A DNA stretch of 32,498 nt from contig CANGIU010000015.1 of NCBI GenBank assembly GCA_947454255.1, forward strand, positions 1-32,498. The letters run 5' to 3'. Origin of the DNA: Micrococcales bacterium (GTDB lineage Bacteria; Actinomycetota; Actinomycetes; Actinomycetales; Microbacteriaceae). This document shows, in pieces, positions 1 to 10,795 of the stretch (positions within the stretch are counted from its first letter, which is position 1; each line of letters starts with the position of its first letter). The translations under genes and the position numbers were made by a program. Below the pieces are notes generated by a model, which saw nothing but the letters and a program-made list of their open reading frames with translations, was not told the origin of the DNA and made no database searches.

Positions 1-17
1 AACTGAGCTAAGTCCCC
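1..17 (-). tRNA. tRNA-Ala, 5' end only (cut by window edge)
   Basis: Read on the minus strand, these bases give a tRNA start: acceptor strand GGGGACT, then TA, then the D-stem start GCTCAGTT. This is the usual beginning of a bacterial tRNA-Ala and sits directly downstream of tRNA-Ile, a common actinobacterial arrangement after gyrA. The anticodon lies outside the window, so the identity is an inference from the 5' sequence and the context. Confidence 0.6.
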
Positions 18-21
18 ATTC

Positions 22-49
22 GGAAGCCCACTCGGTTGAGAGTGCTTCC
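22..49 (-). other. Hairpin in the tRNA-Ile/tRNA-Ala spacer
   Basis: GGAAGC (22-27) pairs with GCTTCC (44-49), and the inner bases 30-33 pair with 40-43. The stem fills the spacer between the encoded CCA of tRNA-Ile and the next tRNA. No T-run follows it on the minus strand, so it looks like a processing or spacer structure in a tRNA co-transcript rather than a terminator. Confidence 0.4.
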
Positions 50-126
50 TGGTGGGCCTAGGAGGACTTGAACCTCCGACCTCTTCATTATCAGTGAAGC
101 GCTCTAACCACCTGAGCTATAGGCCC
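50..126 (-). tRNA. tRNA-Ile (anticodon GAT)
   Basis: The minus strand folds as a full cloverleaf. The acceptor stem is GGGCCTA/TAGGCCC with discriminator A and an encoded CCA (50-52). The D-arm begins GCTC. The anticodon arm is CTTCA-CTGATAA-TGAAG, giving anticodon GAT. The T-arm is GGAGG-TTCAAGT-CCTCC. It lies downstream of gyrA and the DUF3566 gene on the same strand and may be co-transcribed with the tRNA-Ala that follows. Confidence 0.97.
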
Positions 127-179
127 GTAGAGCAGACTTAACCTTATCCGATATAGAGCCAAGGCTCAAACTGAAGAAG

Positions 180-557
180 TTATTGCTGGTTGTTATTGGT
201 GAAACCCACTGAAACTCCGCCAATGATGCGGGCAACAATGTTGAATATCGCAGCCCAGATACCGGCCAGTATGGTGCCAACCAGAATCATGAATACCGCG
301 ATGCTCAGTGAAACAGAGAGTACTGCAGGCAGTGTGATCTCCATGTTTAGGTAAGTTTTAAGAAGATTACCGAAACCGGCAACATTCATAATCAGGAAAA
401 CAACGGTTAGGGCGATGACTAGCCCAATGCCCAAAGCCACGCTTAGAACAAAGGCGAATCGGACCGCTGACCAGAAGTTGATTTTAACCAGCTTCAAGTT
501 CACTGGCTTTGCTGCAGCAGAATTGCTTCTTGTTCCCTTGCGAGAAAATACGCTCAT
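180..557 (-). CDS. DUF3566 family membrane protein
   Basis: This is a 125-residue protein of unknown molecular function. A basic, Ser/Ala-rich head (about residues 1-25) is followed by two long hydrophobic segments (about 32-60 and 77-112) and a short Asn/Gln-rich tail, so it is probably an inner-membrane protein with two membrane spans. A small DUF3566 protein directly downstream of gyrA is a standard actinobacterial arrangement, and position and topology are the basis for the name. Its ATG directly abuts the gyrA stop (558-560), so it is very likely translated with gyrA as the last protein gene of the gyrB-gyrA transcript. The family has been discussed in connection with the cell envelope, but nothing in the sequence shows a reaction. 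Confidence 0.8.
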   Translation of the reverse strand: MSVFSRKGTRSNSAAAKPVNLKLVKINFWSAVRFAFVLSVALGIGLVIALTVVFLIMNVAGFGNLLKTYLNMEITLPAVLSVSLSIAVFMILVGTILAGIWAAIFNIVARIIGGVSVGFTNNNQQ

Positions 558-3068
558 TTACTCTCCTTGCTCTTCCACAACAGCCTCAACGGAGCCTGTT
601 TCGGTTCCTTCAAGATTGCGTTCACTGTTCTTAGCCAACCCTAGTACTGAATCATCGTCTTCGAAACGGGCAAAAACAACACCCATGGTGTCTCGACCTC
701 TGGCTGGAACTTCACTAACGGCAGATCTGACGACTTTACCGCTGGCTAGCACGATTAGAACTTCGTCTTCTTCCTCAACGATTAGAGCTCCAACGATGTC
801 TCCTCGCTTTTCCTCAAGCTTGGCTACCTTGATACCGATACCACCACGGTTCTGAATGCGATACTGCTCAACAGCTGTCCGTTTAGCGAAACCACCTTCA
901 GTAACAACAAAGACGAAGCCCTTGTCGCTGATTACATCAGCTGACAGTAGGTGATCATCCTTACGGAAGTGCATACCAATGTTTCCACTAGTGTCACGAC
1001 CCATCGGTCTTAGAGATTCATCGCTTGCAGAGAATCGAATTGACATTCCCTTGCTAGAAACAAGAAGCAAATCATCACTCTGGTTAACCAGTAGAGCTGA
1101 AACAACTTCATCTTCTTCGCGAAGTTTGATAGCAATTACGCCACCGCTACGTGAAGTGTCGTAAGCTTCCAGGTTTGTCTTCTTCACAAGACCTGACTTA
1201 GTAGCAATAACTAGGAACTGTGCTTGCTGGTAGTCACGAATGTCTAGAACCTGTGCGATCTTCTCATCTGGCTGTAATGCGAGAAGGTTAGCTACGTGCT
1301 GACCCTTTGCATCTCTTCCAGCTTCTTGAACTTCATAAGCCTTGGTTCTATAAACTCTTCCCTTGTTTGTGAAGAAGAGTAGATAGTGGTGAGTTGTTGT
1401 CACAAAGAAGTGTTCAACAACATCATCTGCCCTAAGGTTTGCACCCTTAACGCCTTTACCACCGCGGTGTTGTGATCGATAGTTATCGCTCTTGGTGCGC
1501 TTGATGTACCCACCGCGAGTAATGGTGATAACCATTTCCTCTTCTGGAATTAGATCAAGGTCAGTAACACCGTCTTCACCAGGAAGAATAACTGTTCTTC
1601 TGTCATCACCGTGACGGCGAACAACTTCTTCTAGTTCCTCAGCAACGATAGAACGTTGTCTCTGTGGATCAGCAATGATTGCCTTGTATTCCACAATCAA
1701 AGCTTCTAGTTCAGCAGCTTCATCGATAATCTTTTGACGTTCAAGAGCAGCCAGCTGTCTTAGCTGCATGTTCAAGATTGCTCTTGCCTGCAGGTCATCA
1801 ATCTCTAGAAGTTTCATCAAACCTTCGCGAGCATCATCAGCTGTTGCGCTTGCACGAATCAACTTGATTACTTCATCAAGAGCATCTAGTGCCTTTAAGT
1901 AACCGCGGAGAATGTGAGCACGTTCTTCTGCCTTACGCAAACGGAACTGGGTTCTTCGAACAATGACTTCAATCTGGTGTGTGATCCAGTGAGTAATGAA
2001 TCCATCAAGGCTCAGAGTTCGTGGAACACCGTCCACCAATGCCAACATGTTAGCGCTGAAGTTTTCTTGCAATGGAGTGAACTTGTATAGGTTGTTTAGA
2101 ACAACCTGCGCCACTGCATCCTTCTTTAGAACAATTACCAGACGCTGACCAGTTCTACCTGAAGTCTCATCGCGGATATCAGCAACACCTTGCAAACGCC
2201 CTTCTTTAACTAGCTCTGCGATTTTCAAAGCAAGGTTGTCTGGGTTCACCTGATAAGGAAGTTCTGTAACAACCAAACAGGTTCTGTTTTGGAGTTCTTC
2301 CACATTGACGATTGCTCGCATGGTGATAGAACCGCGACCAGTACGATAAGCATCTTTGATTCCCTGAGAACCAAGAATGGTTGCAGCAGTTGGGAAATCT
2401 GGCCCCTTGATTCGCTGCATCAACGCTTCTAGCAGTTCTTCTTTTGAAGCATCTGGATTTTCAAGAGCCCAGAGAGCACCGGCGGCAACTTCACGAAGGT
2501 TGTGTGGAGGGATGTTGGTTGCCATCGCAACGGCGATACCGATGGATCCATTGATTAGAAGGTTGGGGATACGACTAGGCAGAACGGTTGGCTCCTGTGT
2601 TCTACCGTCGTAGTTGTCCTGGAAATTAACCGTTTCTTCATCAATGTCTCTAACCATTTCAAGTGCTAGAGGCGCCATTCGACACTCTGTGTAACGAGGG
2701 GCAGCTGCACCATCGTTACCAGGAGAACCAAAGTTACCCTGACCACTTACCAGCGGATACCTAAGGTTCCACTCTTGAACAAGACGAACCAAGGTGTCAT
2801 AGATAGCACCATCACCATGAGGGTGATACTGGCCCATTACATCTCCAACAACGCGTGAGCACTTGCTGAATTGCTTGTCTGGGCGGTAGCCACCGTCATA
2901 CATCGCATAAATAACTCTGCGGTGAACAGGCTTTAAACCATCTCTAACATCTGGGAGAGCTCTTCCCACGATAACGCTCATCGCGTAGTCGAGGTATGAC
3001 CGTTGCATTTCAACGGTTAGGTCGATCTGTTCGACTCTGTCTACTGTTGGTTCGTTGTTCTCTGTCAT
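558..3068 (-). CDS. gyrA: DNA gyrase subunit A
   Basis: This is the breakage-reunion subunit of DNA gyrase. With GyrB it forms A2B2 and introduces negative supercoils using ATP. The 836 residues match the usual length. The N-terminal winged-helix/tower region contains [19 protein letters not shown] (about 26-44). The catalytic tyrosine is Tyr126 in [10 protein letters not shown]. The quinolone-determining stretch is [10 protein letters not shown] (82-91), with Gly87 where E. coli has Ser83. The C-terminal beta-pinwheel carries a GyrA-box variant QHRGGKG (533-539; the E. coli form is QRRGGKG), and the tail is acidic. The start ATG lies 14 bases downstream of the gyrB stop, so both subunits come from one transcript. 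No inserted intein is visible. Confidence 0.98.
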   Translation of the reverse strand: MTENNEPTVDRVEQIDLTVEMQRSYLDYAMSVIVGRALPDVRDGLKPVHRRVIYAMYDGGYRPDKQFSKCSRVVGDVMGQYHPHGDGAIYDTLVRLVQEWNLRYPLVSGQGNFGSPGNDGAAAPRYTECRMAPLALEMVRDIDEETVNFQDNYDGRTQEPTVLPSRIPNLLINGSIGIAVAMATNIPPHNLREVAAGALWALENPDASKEELLEALMQRIKGPDFPTAATILGSQGIKDAYRTGRGSITMRAIVNVEELQNRTCLVVTELPYQVNPDNLALKIAELVKEGRLQGVADIRDETSGRTGQRLVIVLKKDAVAQVVLNNLYKFTPLQENFSANMLALVDGVPRTLSLDGFITHWITHQIEVIVRRTQFRLRKAEERAHILRGYLKALDALDEVIKLIRASATADDAREGLMKLLEIDDLQARAILNMQLRQLAALERQKIIDEAAELEALIVEYKAIIADPQRQRSIVAEELEEVVRRHGDDRRTVILPGEDGVTDLDLIPEEEMVITITRGGYIKRTKSDNYRSQHRGGKGVKGANLRADDVVEHFFVTTTHHYLLFFTNKGRVYRTKAYEVQEAGRDAKGQHVANLLALQPDEKIAQVLDIRDYQQAQFLVIATKSGLVKKTNLEAYDTSRSGGVIAIKLREEDEVVSALLVNQSDDLLLVSSKGMSIRFSASDESLRPMGRDTSGNIGMHFRKDDHLLSADVISDKGFVFVVTEGGFAKRTAVEQYRIQNRGGIGIKVAKLEEKRGDIVGALIVEEEDEVLIVLASGKVVRSAVSEVPARGRDTMGVVFARFEDDDSVLGLAKNSERNLEGTETGSVEAVVEEQGE

Positions 3069-3082
3069 AGTTTTACCTCGCT

Positions 3083-5050
<1,968 letters not shown>

Positions 5051-5111
5051 TTAGGCCCGCACAACTGCCAACTGAGAAATTGGACTTAAATTCGGGGTTG
5101 CTAACCCTCTA

Positions 5112-5117
5112 ATTCTA
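5112..5117 (-). promoter_or_regulatory. Possible -10 element of a gyrB promoter
   Basis: On the minus strand this reads TAGAAT, one base from TATAAT, about 92 bases upstream of the gyrB ATG in the 208-base dciA-gyrB gap. No convincing -35 hexamer stands at the right distance, so the call rests on the hexamer and the position only. Confidence 0.3.
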
Positions 5118-5228
5118 CCTTTTTGCAGCCCAATATCGAGGCTAAAACAGTGCTTATGGAGGGTTATTTTGGGTTGTGGAAAACCCGCTAGAAGCCAGTA
5201 ATTTCCTAGGTTCGCACCTTTGTTGGCT

Positions 5229-5720
5229 TTAGCCGAAAGTATCTCTCGGTCCACGACCAGGAACTGACCTAAGACCACGCTTAAAACTAGGTGCTTGAGG
5301 ACCAATAAACCGAAGTTCTTTGATCTCCAAACTAGGCAATTTGGCGCCTATTTTGATCAAGATATCCGCACTCATGATTCTCAACTGAGTTGCCCAAGCA
5401 GTGCTTTTACAGCGGATGGTCAATATCCCTTTGCTGAGATCCTCTGGGAAGCTATTCTCAGCCACCTTATCGCCCACCAATTCGCGCCAATTAGCGAATA
5501 ATTCCCCCTCAGAAAGCTTGTTTTCCCACCCAAAGCTTTGAATTAGCCCATCCATCGTTGAGGCAATGCTCTTTGGCTGGCGACCTTGATCAAATGGCTT
5601 TGACTTCTGTTTCTTGATTTTGTCCCTGCGGATAGTGTCTCTGTCTTTTCTGCCTGTGATGGCAGCTTTCATTCGGTAATAAAACTCAACCGCAACATCG
5701 GGCTTCTCAGCATCAGTCAT
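5229..5720 (-). CDS. dciA: DciA-like DUF721 protein, probable DnaB helicase loader/operator
   Basis: This is a 163-residue basic protein between recF and gyrB, the position of the DciA homologue in mycobacteria. An N-terminal charged region of about 55 residues (many Lys/Arg/Asp) precedes a DUF721 domain. That domain includes a WRELVGDKVAENS-type motif (Trp plus Gly-Asp/Val/Ala), a segment like GILTIRCKSTAWATQLR, and a terminal basic tail. DciA proteins act in place of DnaC/DnaI to load or operate DnaB at the origin. A longer reading from 5786 would lie inside recF. I chose the ATG at 5718-5720 because it overlaps the recF stop as ATGACTGA, typical of translational coupling. The function is assigned from family and position. 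Confidence 0.8.
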   Translation of the reverse strand: MTDAEKPDVAVEFYYRMKAAITGRKDRDTIRRDKIKKQKSKPFDQGRQPKSIASTMDGLIQSFGWENKLSEGELFANWRELVGDKVAENSFPEDLSKGILTIRCKSTAWATQLRIMSADILIKIGAKLPSLEIKELRFIGPQAPSFKRGLRSVPGRGPRDTFG

Positions 5721-6879
5721 TTTGAACCTCAACGGTTCCACTGGTAACTGCCAGGCGATGAGCGTGCAAAGCCACTGGCACATCATCCGAAACAGCTGCA
5801 GTAATAATCACCTGTTCATTATCGGATACTAACTCGGCTAAACGCGAGCGTCTTGTTGAATCCAATTCAGCAAAAACATCATCCAAAATCAAGATTGGAT
5901 CTCCCGCCCTAGATTCTGCTTTAAGAAGTTTTGCTGAAGCAAGTTTTAGAGCAAGAGCATATGACCAAGATTCACCATGGCTAACATATCCCTTTGCCGG
6001 AAATTCTCCTAGAAAAAGAACTAGATCATCGCGGTGAGGGCCAACTAACGTAATTCCCCGTTCAAGTTCTTTAGGTTTTAGTAGGGCAAGTTTTTCTCTG
6101 AATAGTTTCTCTATCTCTGAGCGATCAGCACTCAAGAGAAAGTCACCGGCCTCTGAATCGATTTCCACCAAAGTGTTTACTGTCAAAGAGCTTCGATACT
6201 TAATGCTCGGGTTGTTCTTCTCATCCGCTATAGCCTGATATGCCGCTAACAGTGGGTCAGAGATTCTTTGGATTAATTCTTGTCTAAATGAAATAATTTC
6301 GGTGCCAAGTTTGACTAGCGAATCATCCCAGGCGGCGAGGGTGTCTAACCCCGGTGAATTACTCGGTAGGTTTCTTGATGTCTTGAGTAAAGTGTTTCTT
6401 TGTTTTAGAACTCGATCATAATCAGAAAAAACTCCTGCAAGTCTAGGAGTCATCTGCACAAGAAGATCATCGATGAATGCTCGTCTATTGGCTGGATCGC
6501 GTTTAACAATATCCAAATCCTCAGGCGAGAAGATAACAGTATTTACTAGACCTAGAACATCGCGAACCCTAGTAGTCTCTGATCTATTTATTCTTGCCCT
6601 ATTGCTACCGACAGAGTTGAGCTCCAACTCAATTTGGTTTTCTCTTTCTTCAAACCCAGCAAGTAACCTGATCACAGCTTTGTCTTGGTGATGTTTGATG
6701 AGTGGAATATAGCCACTGACTCGATGAGAACTTAACGTTGCGCAATAAAAAATTGCTTCAGCAAGATTAGTCTTCCCTTGACCATTTCTACCAACCAGAA
6801 GGTTTACTCCAGGTGATAGTGATAATTCAAGAGTTGAGTAATTTCGAAAGTTACTAAGACTTAGATGCTTGATGTGCAT
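5713..6879 (-). CDS. recF: DNA replication/repair protein RecF
   Basis: This is an SMC-like ATPase that, with RecO and RecR, helps load RecA at gapped DNA. The 388 residues match the family. The start MHIKHLSLSNFRNY is typical. Walker A is GRNGQGKT (30-37). The ABC-type signature is in SHGESWSYALALKL. Walker B ends in LDD (about 332-334), followed by FAELD. The ATG lies 9 bases from the gnd stop, with AAGG upstream. The 3' end overlaps the dciA start by 8 bases. It is part of the dnaN-gnd-recF-dciA minus-strand run. Confidence 0.96.
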   Translation of the reverse strand: MHIKHLSLSNFRNYSTLELSLSPGVNLLVGRNGQGKTNLAEAIFYCATLSSHRVSGYIPLIKHHQDKAVIRLLAGFEERENQIELELNSVGSNRARINRSETTRVRDVLGLVNTVIFSPEDLDIVKRDPANRRAFIDDLLVQMTPRLAGVFSDYDRVLKQRNTLLKTSRNLPSNSPGLDTLAAWDDSLVKLGTEIISFRQELIQRISDPLLAAYQAIADEKNNPSIKYRSSLTVNTLVEIDSEAGDFLLSADRSEIEKLFREKLALLKPKELERGITLVGPHRDDLVLFLGEFPAKGYVSHGESWSYALALKLASAKLLKAESRAGDPILILDDVFAELDSTRRSRLAELVSDNEQVIITAAVSDDVPVALHAHRLAVTSGTVEVQND

Positions 6880-6888
6880 CTAAAAACC

Positions 6889-7773
6889 TTACTCAGCCTT
6901 TTTGACCGCGTGACCACCGAATTGGTTTCTCAACGCTGCAACTGCCTTCATGGCAGGTGAATCATCTTGACGAGAAGTAAAGCGAGCAAAGAGTGATGCA
7001 GTAATAGCTGGCATTGGAACTGCGTTAGCAATACCTTCTTCAACTGTCCATCTACCCTCACCCGAGTCCTCTACATAACCCTTGATCTGAGATAGGTTTG
7101 GATCCTCTTCCAAGGCAAGAACTAGTAGATCAAGCAACCATGAACGAACAACTGTTCCACGTTGCCAAGCAGCAAAAGTTCCGTGAACATCCTTGATGAT
7201 TTCCTTTTTCTCAAGTAGTTCATAGCCTTCAGCAAATGCCTGCATCATCGCGTATTCGATTCCGTTGTGAACCATCTTTGCGTAGTGACCGGCACCAACA
7301 TCTCCAACGTGAACAAAGCCTTCAGCTCTTTCACCCTCTGGACGGAGTGCATCAAAAATTGGCATGGCTTTTTCAACAAGAGCTGAATCGCCACCAACCA
7401 TAAGTCCGTAACCATTTTGTAAGCCCCAGACACCACCGGAGACACCACAGTCAAGATAACCAATGCCCTTAGGTGCAAGTTGTTCAGCGTGACGAATGTC
7501 TTCGCTGAAACGTGAGTTACCACCCTCAATAATTAGATCGCCCGGAGTTAAATATTTCTCAAGTTCATCGATGACATCATCGGTTGGTTTGCCATGAGGA
7601 ACCATGACCCAAACAATTTTTGGACTAGGTAGAGCTGCAACCAATGCCTCAATGCTTTCCACATCTGAAACATCTTTGGTGCGTGCGTATCCTGTTACTT
7701 CGATTCCATTGTTGCGAAGACGGGTACGCATGTTGCCACCCATTTTGCCTAAGCCGATAAGACCGATGTGCAT
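6889..7773 (-). CDS. gnd: 6-phosphogluconate dehydrogenase, decarboxylating (short form)
   Basis: Oxidatively decarboxylates 6-phosphogluconate to ribulose 5-phosphate in the pentose phosphate pathway. At 294 residues it belongs to the short (about 300-residue) Gnd/GntZ-like class rather than the about 470-residue E. coli type. The dinucleotide-binding loop is GLGKMG (7-12). GGNSRFSED (84-92) and the glycine-rich CGVSGGVWGL (109-118) line the substrate site, and GHYAKMVHNG (162-171) supplies the family catalytic Lys166 and Asn170. Short forms are often NAD-dependent, but cofactor choice cannot be settled here. It sits between dnaN and recF, as in many Actinobacteria, with AAGAAAGG upstream of its ATG. 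Confidence 0.95.
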   Translation of the reverse strand: MHIGLIGLGKMGGNMRTRLRNNGIEVTGYARTKDVSDVESIEALVAALPSPKIVWVMVPHGKPTDDVIDELEKYLTPGDLIIEGGNSRFSEDIRHAEQLAPKGIGYLDCGVSGGVWGLQNGYGLMVGGDSALVEKAMPIFDALRPEGERAEGFVHVGDVGAGHYAKMVHNGIEYAMMQAFAEGYELLEKKEIIKDVHGTFAAWQRGTVVRSWLLDLLVLALEEDPNLSQIKGYVEDSGEGRWTVEEGIANAVPMPAITASLFARFTSRQDDSPAMKAVAALRNQFGGHAVKKAE

Positions 7774-7802
7774 TTGTGTTGCCTTTCTTTGAAACTAAAG
7801 CT

Positions 7803-8951
7803 TTAGCGCTTAAGCATGTTTGGGTTTAGCAGGTAGCGATATGTGTCTGGGCTCTTAGCATCCTTAGATGTTTGGCTTGACATGATGATCGGGCCTGGAC
7901 GACTTGGATCGCGTTGGTTTTTAGTAAATTCAATTTTTACAAATTCGCTTGTTATCTGTGAAAGACCATCGTGGAATAACCAAGGCTTAAATCTAAGGTT
8001 GGTTGGGTTGCCAGTAAGAGTTGCTTCAACTGATTCAGTTGCGTTATTTTCTGAACTTGTTGATTCAAGTTGAACTGAACCCTCTTCGAATGAATAGCGA
8101 ATAGTGTCTTCTGATTCACTCACAACAAGTTCAACACGCTTTGTTGCATCCATAAGGTCTTGCTTGTTAACAACTGCAGACTCTTCCAAGTTGTTTGGGA
8201 AGTATTGATCAATATCTGGATAGTTATCGATGTTTAGAACAATGGTGGTAACGATTCTGTTCTTAGCTTGGAATGCAACCATTCCTCGTTCACCCACAGC
8301 CGCGATAGAGATGTTTACTTCACCTAGGTTTGCGAATGATTTTTCAATATCTTGCATCGTCTTTGTTAGAACAACAGCAGAAGTTTCCTCAGCAACATCT
8401 TTACCCAACCAAGCCACCTGGCAACGAGCAATTCGGTTTGGATCAGCTGCAGTCAACATAACTGAAGTTGGTGTTGCCTTGATTTGAATACCTTTTTGGA
8501 ATGGACGAGTTGAATCCTTAGCTGAAGCGACAGAAACGCGCTTGATGGCATTAATAAATGCTTCACCATCAATAGTTCCAGTTACCGGTGGAACTGGAGG
8601 AAGTGTTGGGTATTGAGCAATTGGAAGAATTGCTAATTCAAATTTTGTTGATCCACAGGTAATAACCGCCTTGTGCTCGCCAACTTCAAAATTTACTGGT
8701 TGGTTTGGTAGTCTTCCAACAATCTCGTTTAGTAGGCGGCCTGAAACAAGAGCTGTTCCGGCTGTCTCCACGTTTGCAACTAGATCTGTCTGAGCTGATA
8801 CATCGTGGTCAAATACAGAGATTTGGAGAGAGTTGGCATCGGCGACTAAACGCATGCCAGAGAGAATTTGAGAGGTCGGCTTTGATTGGAGCATTCGGGC
8901 TGCAAATGACACCGCATCAGCTAGGACGTCGCGATTTACCTGGAACTTCAC
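7803..8951 (-). CDS. dnaN: DNA polymerase III beta subunit (sliding clamp)
   Basis: This is the ring-shaped processivity clamp that tethers DNA polymerase to its template. I chose the GTG at 8949-8951, which gives 382 residues beginning MKFQVNRDVLADAVSF, the classical clamp start; AAAGG stands about 8 bases upstream. An ATG at 8990 would add 13 residues unlike the family. Three clamp domains are present: AARMLQSKPTSQIL near the start, the conserved RPFQKGI segment in the middle, and the C-terminal YLLNPNMLKR, where the last residues form the clamp-binding pocket region. It is separated from dnaA by the oriC-type spacer and followed closely by gnd. Confidence 0.96.
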   Translation of the reverse strand: MKFQVNRDVLADAVSFAARMLQSKPTSQILSGMRLVADANSLQISVFDHDVSAQTDLVANVETAGTALVSGRLLNEIVGRLPNQPVNFEVGEHKAVITCGSTKFELAILPIAQYPTLPPVPPVTGTIDGEAFINAIKRVSVASAKDSTRPFQKGIQIKATPTSVMLTAADPNRIARCQVAWLGKDVAEETSAVVLTKTMQDIEKSFANLGEVNISIAAVGERGMVAFQAKNRIVTTIVLNIDNYPDIDQYFPNNLEESAVVNKQDLMDATKRVELVVSESEDTIRYSFEEGSVQLESTSSENNATESVEATLTGNPTNLRFKPWLFHDGLSQITSEFVKIEFTKNQRDPSRPGPIIMSSQTSKDAKSPDTYRYLLNPNMLKR

Positions 8952-9167
8952 AGTTCGCCTTTCAGGGGAATGGTTAGTTAATCTTCCCACACAATAACAA
9001 GGAGTTCGTTCAAGACCAGAAACCCTAAAGTTATGGTCTTTCTAGATATTTCTTTAAATATTAATAGCAGTAATAGCCTCTGTGGAATATGTGTATAACT
9101 GGCTACTTATCAGTATTTAGTCCTAAATAACAACGGTGAAAGTTGTATACACAGGTGGGGATAAAAG

Positions 9168-9176
9168 TGTGGATAA
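9168..9176 (-). promoter_or_regulatory. Perfect DnaA box in oriC region
   Basis: TGTGGATAA, the exact complement of TTATCCACA. It lies 12 bases from the one-mismatch box at 9156-9164. Confidence 0.85.
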
Positions 9177-9269
9177 CTCTTGGGGTTGTGTAAAGGAAAT
9201 AGGGAACTAACACTATAGGCCTAGCTATTCACAGTTTTTGCATGGAAATTTGATAGTTATCAACAGAAA

Positions 9270-9278
9270 TGTGGATAA
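9270..9278 (-). promoter_or_regulatory. Perfect DnaA box next to the dnaA stop
   Basis: TGTGGATAA, 17 bases from the dnaA stop codon. The oppositely oriented one-mismatch box TTATCAACA lies at 9257-9265. Confidence 0.85.
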
Positions 9279-9295
9279 AAACATAGGTAAAAGAT

Positions 9296-10699
9296 CTACT
9301 TGAGACCAGCCATGATGTCAGTTACTTGGTTGTAGATGTAGCGGCGTTCTTTCATTAGATCGCCCACTTTCTTGATCGCATACATAACAGTTGTGTGGTC
9401 TCGATTGCCAAATAAAGCACCAATTTTGGGAAGTGACATAGTTGTCTTCTCGCGGCATAAATACATGGCAATCTGGCGAGCAATAACAATCGCCTGAGAC
9501 CTTGACTTACCGAATAGCTCCTCTTGGGTCAACTTGAAGTAGTCGGCAACAGCCCGGACTATCTCCATAGGAGCAATACTGTTGGAATCTTCTCCCAGTG
9601 GGACAACATCTTTTAGAACAGCCTGAACTAAAGGCATATCGATTTGGGTTCTGTTTAGGGCAGCAAAAGCCGTTACACGAATCAAAGCTCCTTCAAGTTC
9701 ACGGATATTAGAAGAAATTCGAGCAGCCATATAGTCGAGAATCTCGTCACTAACGCGGATCTTGTCGTTTTCAGCCTTCTTTCGAAGGATGGCAATTCTA
9801 GTTTCAAGCTCAGGAGCCTGAATGTCGGTCATTAGACCCCATTCGAAACGGCTGCGCATGCGCTCATCAAAGCTGTTTAGGAGTTTTGGAGACACGTCGC
9901 TAGTGATAACCACTTGCTTTCCCTGCTCGTGCAGAGCATTGAAAGTAGCGAAGAAAGACTCCTGGGTCTCTTTCTTACCCTGTAAGAATTGGATGTCATC
10001 GATTAGTAGAACATCCACCTGACGGTATTTTGATTGGAAGTTAAAGCTGGTGTTGTTTTGGATGGCATTGATGAAGTCATTGGTGAACACCTCGCTCGAC
10101 ACATAGCGAACACGCTTAGCAGGCCAGTACTGCTGAACGTAGTTACCTATCGCATGAAGTAGGTGAGTTTTGCCTAGACCGGAGTTACCGTAGATAAATA
10201 GCGGGTTATAGGCTTTGGCAGGTACTTCAGCAACAGCGAATGCAGCTGCGTAGGCAAATCGGTTGGAGTTACCTTGGACGAAACTTTCGAAGGTATATCT
10301 AGGGTTCAGCCTTGATGACCCATCAGGGATCTGACCGCTTTCAGTTGGCTTATAAGATTCACGAGGTTCTTGAATCTCTTCAATTGGCTCTAGATCAACC
10401 TGAGCGCTAGCAGAAAAAGCGTCGGCTAGATCTGGATTTACAACGATTCCAATGTTTGTCGGTGGGACATCCAAACCCACACGCTGAAGGGTCTCCAACA
10501 AAGGCTGCTTGATTCTTTGCTCGATAATGCCTCGAGTCATTTCATTAGCGACCTGAAGATACAGGGTTTCACCCAATAAACCTTGGAGAGAGACCAGTTT
10601 TACGAAACCAAAGAGCTGTTTGGTGACTCTCTCGTCGTCCTGTAGCTGCGAGATGACTTCAGCCCACTGATCGGGGCTAATGCCGGCTACTTCTGCCAT
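9296..10699 (-). CDS. dnaA: Chromosomal replication initiator DnaA
   Basis: This AAA+ initiator binds DnaA boxes and melts oriC. The ATG at 10697-10699 gives 467 residues starting MAEVAGISPDQWAEV, with GGAAG upstream. An upstream ATG at 10795 would run through the promoter and DnaA boxes, so I rejected it. Domain I covers about 1-85 and the linker (domain II) about 86-130. Domain III has Walker A GNSGLGKT (171-178) and Walker B LLIDD (231-235). Domain IV carries the box-reading signature GNRDHTTV (431-438). The linker is short, unlike the very long one in Streptomyces. A DnaA box inside the probable promoter suggests autoregulation. Confidence 0.98.
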   Translation of the reverse strand: MAEVAGISPDQWAEVISQLQDDERVTKQLFGFVKLVSLQGLLGETLYLQVANEMTRGIIEQRIKQPLLETLQRVGLDVPPTNIGIVVNPDLADAFSASAQVDLEPIEEIQEPRESYKPTESGQIPDGSSRLNPRYTFESFVQGNSNRFAYAAAFAVAEVPAKAYNPLFIYGNSGLGKTHLLHAIGNYVQQYWPAKRVRYVSSEVFTNDFINAIQNNTSFNFQSKYRQVDVLLIDDIQFLQGKKETQESFFATFNALHEQGKQVVITSDVSPKLLNSFDERMRSRFEWGLMTDIQAPELETRIAILRKKAENDKIRVSDEILDYMAARISSNIRELEGALIRVTAFAALNRTQIDMPLVQAVLKDVVPLGEDSNSIAPMEIVRAVADYFKLTQEELFGKSRSQAIVIARQIAMYLCREKTTMSLPKIGALFGNRDHTTVMYAIKKVGDLMKERRYIYNQVTDIMAGLK

Positions 10700-10765
10700 C
10701 GCAACTTCCAAACTTCTAGTAAAGACAAAGGGTTCGGCTAGTTTTCCACAACCGACACTCAGGAA

Positions 10766-10795
10766 ATCATACCCTGTGGATAAATCAAAATACAA
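10766..10795 (-). promoter_or_regulatory. Probable dnaA promoter with a DnaA box in the spacer
   Basis: On the minus strand a -10 hexamer TATGAT (10766-10771) is preceded at 18 bases by a weak -35 TTGTAT (10790-10795). The perfect DnaA box TTATCCACA (10775-10783) lies between them, so DnaA bound there would block RNA polymerase. The transcript would begin about 60 bases before the dnaA ATG. Confidence 0.5.
10775..10783 (-). promoter_or_regulatory. Perfect DnaA box upstream of dnaA
   Basis: TGTGGATAA on the plus strand, i.e. TTATCCACA on the dnaA coding strand. Together with the weaker boxes at 10742 and 10807 it is a likely autoregulatory site. Confidence 0.8.

Larger units (their letters stand above)
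8952..9295. other. dnaA-dnaN intergenic region, probable oriC
   Basis: This is a 344-base non-coding spacer at the position of oriC in most Actinobacteria. Perfect DnaA boxes TGTGGATAA lie at 9168-9176 and 9270-9278. One-mismatch boxes lie at 9090-9098 (TGTGTATAA), 9156-9164 (TGGGGATAA) and 9257-9265 (TTATCAACA). An AT-rich stretch at about 9040-9077 is a candidate unwinding element. Transcription on both sides points away from the dnaA region, as expected for an origin. The dnaN promoter must also lie here. Confidence 0.8.

Noticed and set aside
5051-5305. 84-codon minus-strand frame in the dciA-gyrB gap
   Set aside because: It overlaps the dciA 3' end in another frame, has no ribosome-binding site or recognisable motif, and covers the likely gyrB promoter.
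8952-8990. 13-residue extension of dnaN from ATG 8990
   Set aside because: The clamp family begins at MKFQV; the GTG at 8951 has a better-placed ribosome-binding site.
10700-10795. 32-residue N-terminal extension of dnaA
   Set aside because: It would include the probable promoter -10 and a DnaA box; the ATG at 10699 has GGAAG upstream and the family start.
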